Shown: positions 62,407 through 64,000 of the stretch, piece after piece
Layout of the letters: every line of letters starts with the position of its first letter
Numbering within the stretch: position 1 is the first letter of the stretch
Assembly: GCF_001636425.1 (NCBI RefSeq)
Contig: NZ_KV440953.1
Span: 4,336,001-4,400,000 of the forward strand
Direction of reading: 5' to 3'
DNA length: 64,000 nucleotides
Origin: Heyndrickxia acidicola
Lineage (GTDB): Bacteria; Bacillota; Bacilli; Bacillales; Bacillaceae_C
Program-made: the position numbers and the translations under genes
Notes under the pieces: generated by a model
What the model was told of the DNA's origin: nothing
What the model saw: the letters and a program-made list of their open reading frames with translations, nothing else
Databases searched by the model: none

Positions 62407-64000
62407 TTAAGCTTCTATCCTCCGAATCCGTCCCCGCACCTTCGACTTATCCACAGAATTCCACAGCCAATGATAAATCGTCGGCACCACGAGAAGACTT
62501 GTGAGTGTTGAGGTGATCATTCCGCCGACGACTACCAGCCCGAGCGACTGCGATATCAGCGTATCCGATTGGCCTGAAAATGTCAGGGGCAAGAGCGTTA
62601 AAATGGTGGTGGCTGCCGTTACGAAAATCGGACGCACCCGGCTTGCTGTGCCCTCCAAGATTAAGCGCTGCAGCGGCCTGCCTTCATTTCGCAAGCGCTC
62701 CAGCCGGTCGACCAGGACTATTCCGTTTGTCGCAACAATTCCAATCAGCATGACCAGTCCCACGAGAGCACCCAAATTCCAGGACTGTTTAAAGATTACT
62801 AACAGGGCAACGGATCCGACCAGGGCAAACGGCAGGGATGACAGCACGGCAATTGGTGTCCGAATTCCTTTAAAGATGCTTGAAATGATGATTACCACAA
62901 GCAGGATCGAGATGATGCCTGCAAAGCTGATTGACCAGATCATTTGCTCGACCTGCTGAGGGATGCCGCCGAATTCCACATGGATGCCTTTTGGCAACTG
63001 GAGCTTAACGAGGGTTTCGTTGATTTTTCCTGTCACTCCGTCGATATCATTCGTTAAAATATTCCCCGTTACAACCGCAATTGGCTGTCCGTCTTGTTCA
63101 CTCGTAATCGAAGCGGTATCTACGTTGAGGGAGGCAATGTCTTCAAGGCGTACCGTTTTTCCTGTTTTACTTTTAAATGAGACACGGCCAAGCTGCATGA
63201 GCCATTCCTGTTCAGGGTCCACGCCTTGGGCATAAGAAAGTGAAACAGCGGAAGGCTTGTGGAGCTCGATTGGCAGGGATGAAGTATTCTCAGTTGTCAA
63301 TTGAACATCCGCCTGCTTGTCGATAAAGGTTTCGAGCCGGTCGGCAATGGCCTGCCTGTCCAGTCCGAGTGCCTTTATTTTGTCATCGTTCAGCTCGACA
63401 GTGTAGTTCATTTGGTCCGCCTGTTCTCCATCACTGTATATTTGCAGGCCATTGATCATTTGCAGCTTTCCTTTTACAAGGCCTGCAGCCTTTGCGAGCT
63501 CTTGGGAACTGCCGCCGGATAACGTCAGCGTAACACGCGAATCATCGCCGGCAATTTGCTGGTTGGTGACCGTATAAATGGCGCCTGAATTCAGCTTTTT
63601 AATGTCATCCTTGATGAGAGCCGTCAGCTGGTCGACATTGACTCCCGGCTTCGGCGTGACGTACACATTGGCGACGTTCGGCTGCTGAATCCATCCGCCT
63701 GCCTGGTCAAAAACATCATCGAAAGCAGGAGTGAACGAGGAGCCGGCTGTGGATGCATACGTCTTAATTTCCTGATGCTGCTGAAGCAGCGATTCCAACG
63801 CACGCACATCTCCATTCACTTGATCGAGCGTTGAACCCTCCGGTGCCTCCACCTGGATATTCAAATCCTGGGCGTGTGTGCGCGGAAGCACGTTGACCGG
63901 AAGAAAAAACGCTCCGACAGCTGCTAAAACAAGGGCTGCAGCCATCCCGCCAAACCACCATTGGCGTTTCGGCCAGGCTTTTTGCAACAAGGGAATGGCC
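62407..64000 (-). CDS. RND-family efflux transporter, C-terminal half (5' end outside window)
   Basis: The frame is open to the window edge on the minus strand, so the TTG at 63990 is internal. About 530 residues are seen: the second membrane anchor helix (WWFGGMAAALVLAAVGAFFLP), the second large outer domain, and the last membrane block with GALVGLVMLIGIVATNGIVLVDRLERLRNEG and RVRPIFVTAATTILTLLPL. These are hallmarks of AcrB/SwrC-type pumps. It probably exports amphipathic toxins or surfactants. It faces comFB and shares its terminator. Confidence 0.92.
   Translation of the reverse strand, partial: AIPLLQKAWPKRQWWFGGMAAALVLAAVGAFFLPVNVLPRTHAQDLNIQVEAPEGSTLDQVNGDVRALESLLQQHQEIKTYASTAGSSFTPAFDDVFDQAGGWIQQPNVANVYVTPKPGVNVDQLTALIKDDIKKLNSGAIYTVTNQQIAGDDSRVTLTLSGGSSQELAKAAGLVKGKLQMINGLQIYSDGEQADQMNYTVELNDDKIKALGLDRQAIADRLETFIDKQADVQLTTENTSSLPIELHKPSAVSLSYAQGVDPEQEWLMQLGRVSFKSKTGKTVRLEDIASLNVDTASITSEQDGQPIAVVTGNILTNDIDGVTGKINETLVKLQLPKGIHVEFGGIPQQVEQMIWSISFAGIISILLVVIIISSIFKGIRTPIAVLSSLPFALVGSVALLVIFKQSWNLGALVGLVMLIGIVATNGIVLVDRLERLRNEGRPLQRLILEGTASRVRPIFVTAATTILTLLPLTFSGQSDTLISQSLGLVVVGGMITSTLTSLLVVPTIYHWLWNSVDKSKVRGRIRRIEA

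Overview
The window comes from a low-to-mid GC Gram-positive spore former of the family Bacillaceae. The evidence is the degS-degU, comF and flagellar gene order known from Bacillus subtilis, the GGAGG ribosome binding sites with frequent TTG and GTG starts, ytaF, a glpP-type glpF leader and sigma-D promoters. It is not B. subtilis itself: it carries secA2 with an S-layer assembly partner, a subtilase inside the competence/flagellar block, a displaced comFB and Bacillus-type dispersed repeats. No rRNA, tRNA or CRISPR array was seen.

Layout. 1-31.4 kb is accessory or housekeeping sequence. It holds the end of an RND efflux gene, a GT-C membrane glycosyltransferase, a VIT/CCC1 transporter, a catalytically dead NlpC/P60 protein behind a WalR-type box, an APC permease, two c-di-GMP enzymes, a class B PBP, a DUF347 membrane protein, an LCP transferase, ytaF, glpF-glpK, an RsbR paralogue, a lytic transglycosylase gene with a nonsense codon, an active-type NlpC/P60 protein, an acetyltransferase, arcA with a nonsense codon and a transglutaminase-like secreted protein. 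31.4-38.7 kb holds a chemoreceptor, a 52-bp tandem array split by an IS256-family element, and slaP-secA2. 38.9-43.9 kb holds tagA, tagO, yvyE and degS-degU. 44-46.3 kb holds a MEDS protein, a 188-bp tandem array and a lipoprotein. 46.4-62.4 kb is degV-comFA-comFC-yvyF-subtilase-flgM-flgN-flgK-flgL-yviE-fliW-csrA-(flagellin remnant)-hag-orf-fliD-fliS-fliT-comFB. The window ends in a second RND gene.

How it works together. DegS-DegU, sigma-D/FlgM and FliW-CsrA control motility and exoenzyme output. The hag leader has a textbook CsrA hairpin and, further upstream, a sigma-D promoter that now sits in front of the stub of an older flagellin gene. TagO, TagA and the LCP protein build and attach wall polymers next to the accessory SecA2/SlaP export genes. 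The NlpC/P60 proteins, the PBP and the transglycosylase belong to wall remodelling. The c-di-GMP enzymes and ComFB, a family reported to bind cyclic dinucleotides, may form a loose signalling theme.

Most unusual points: the NlpC/P60 pseudoenzyme fused to a DUF3298-like domain with a WalR-type box just downstream of its promoter; three intergenic arrays with different words but exactly 21-bp spacing; the 16-unit 52-bp hairpin array cut by an IS; the flagellin stub; comFB moved away from comFA/comFC; and a tandem duplication inside fliD.
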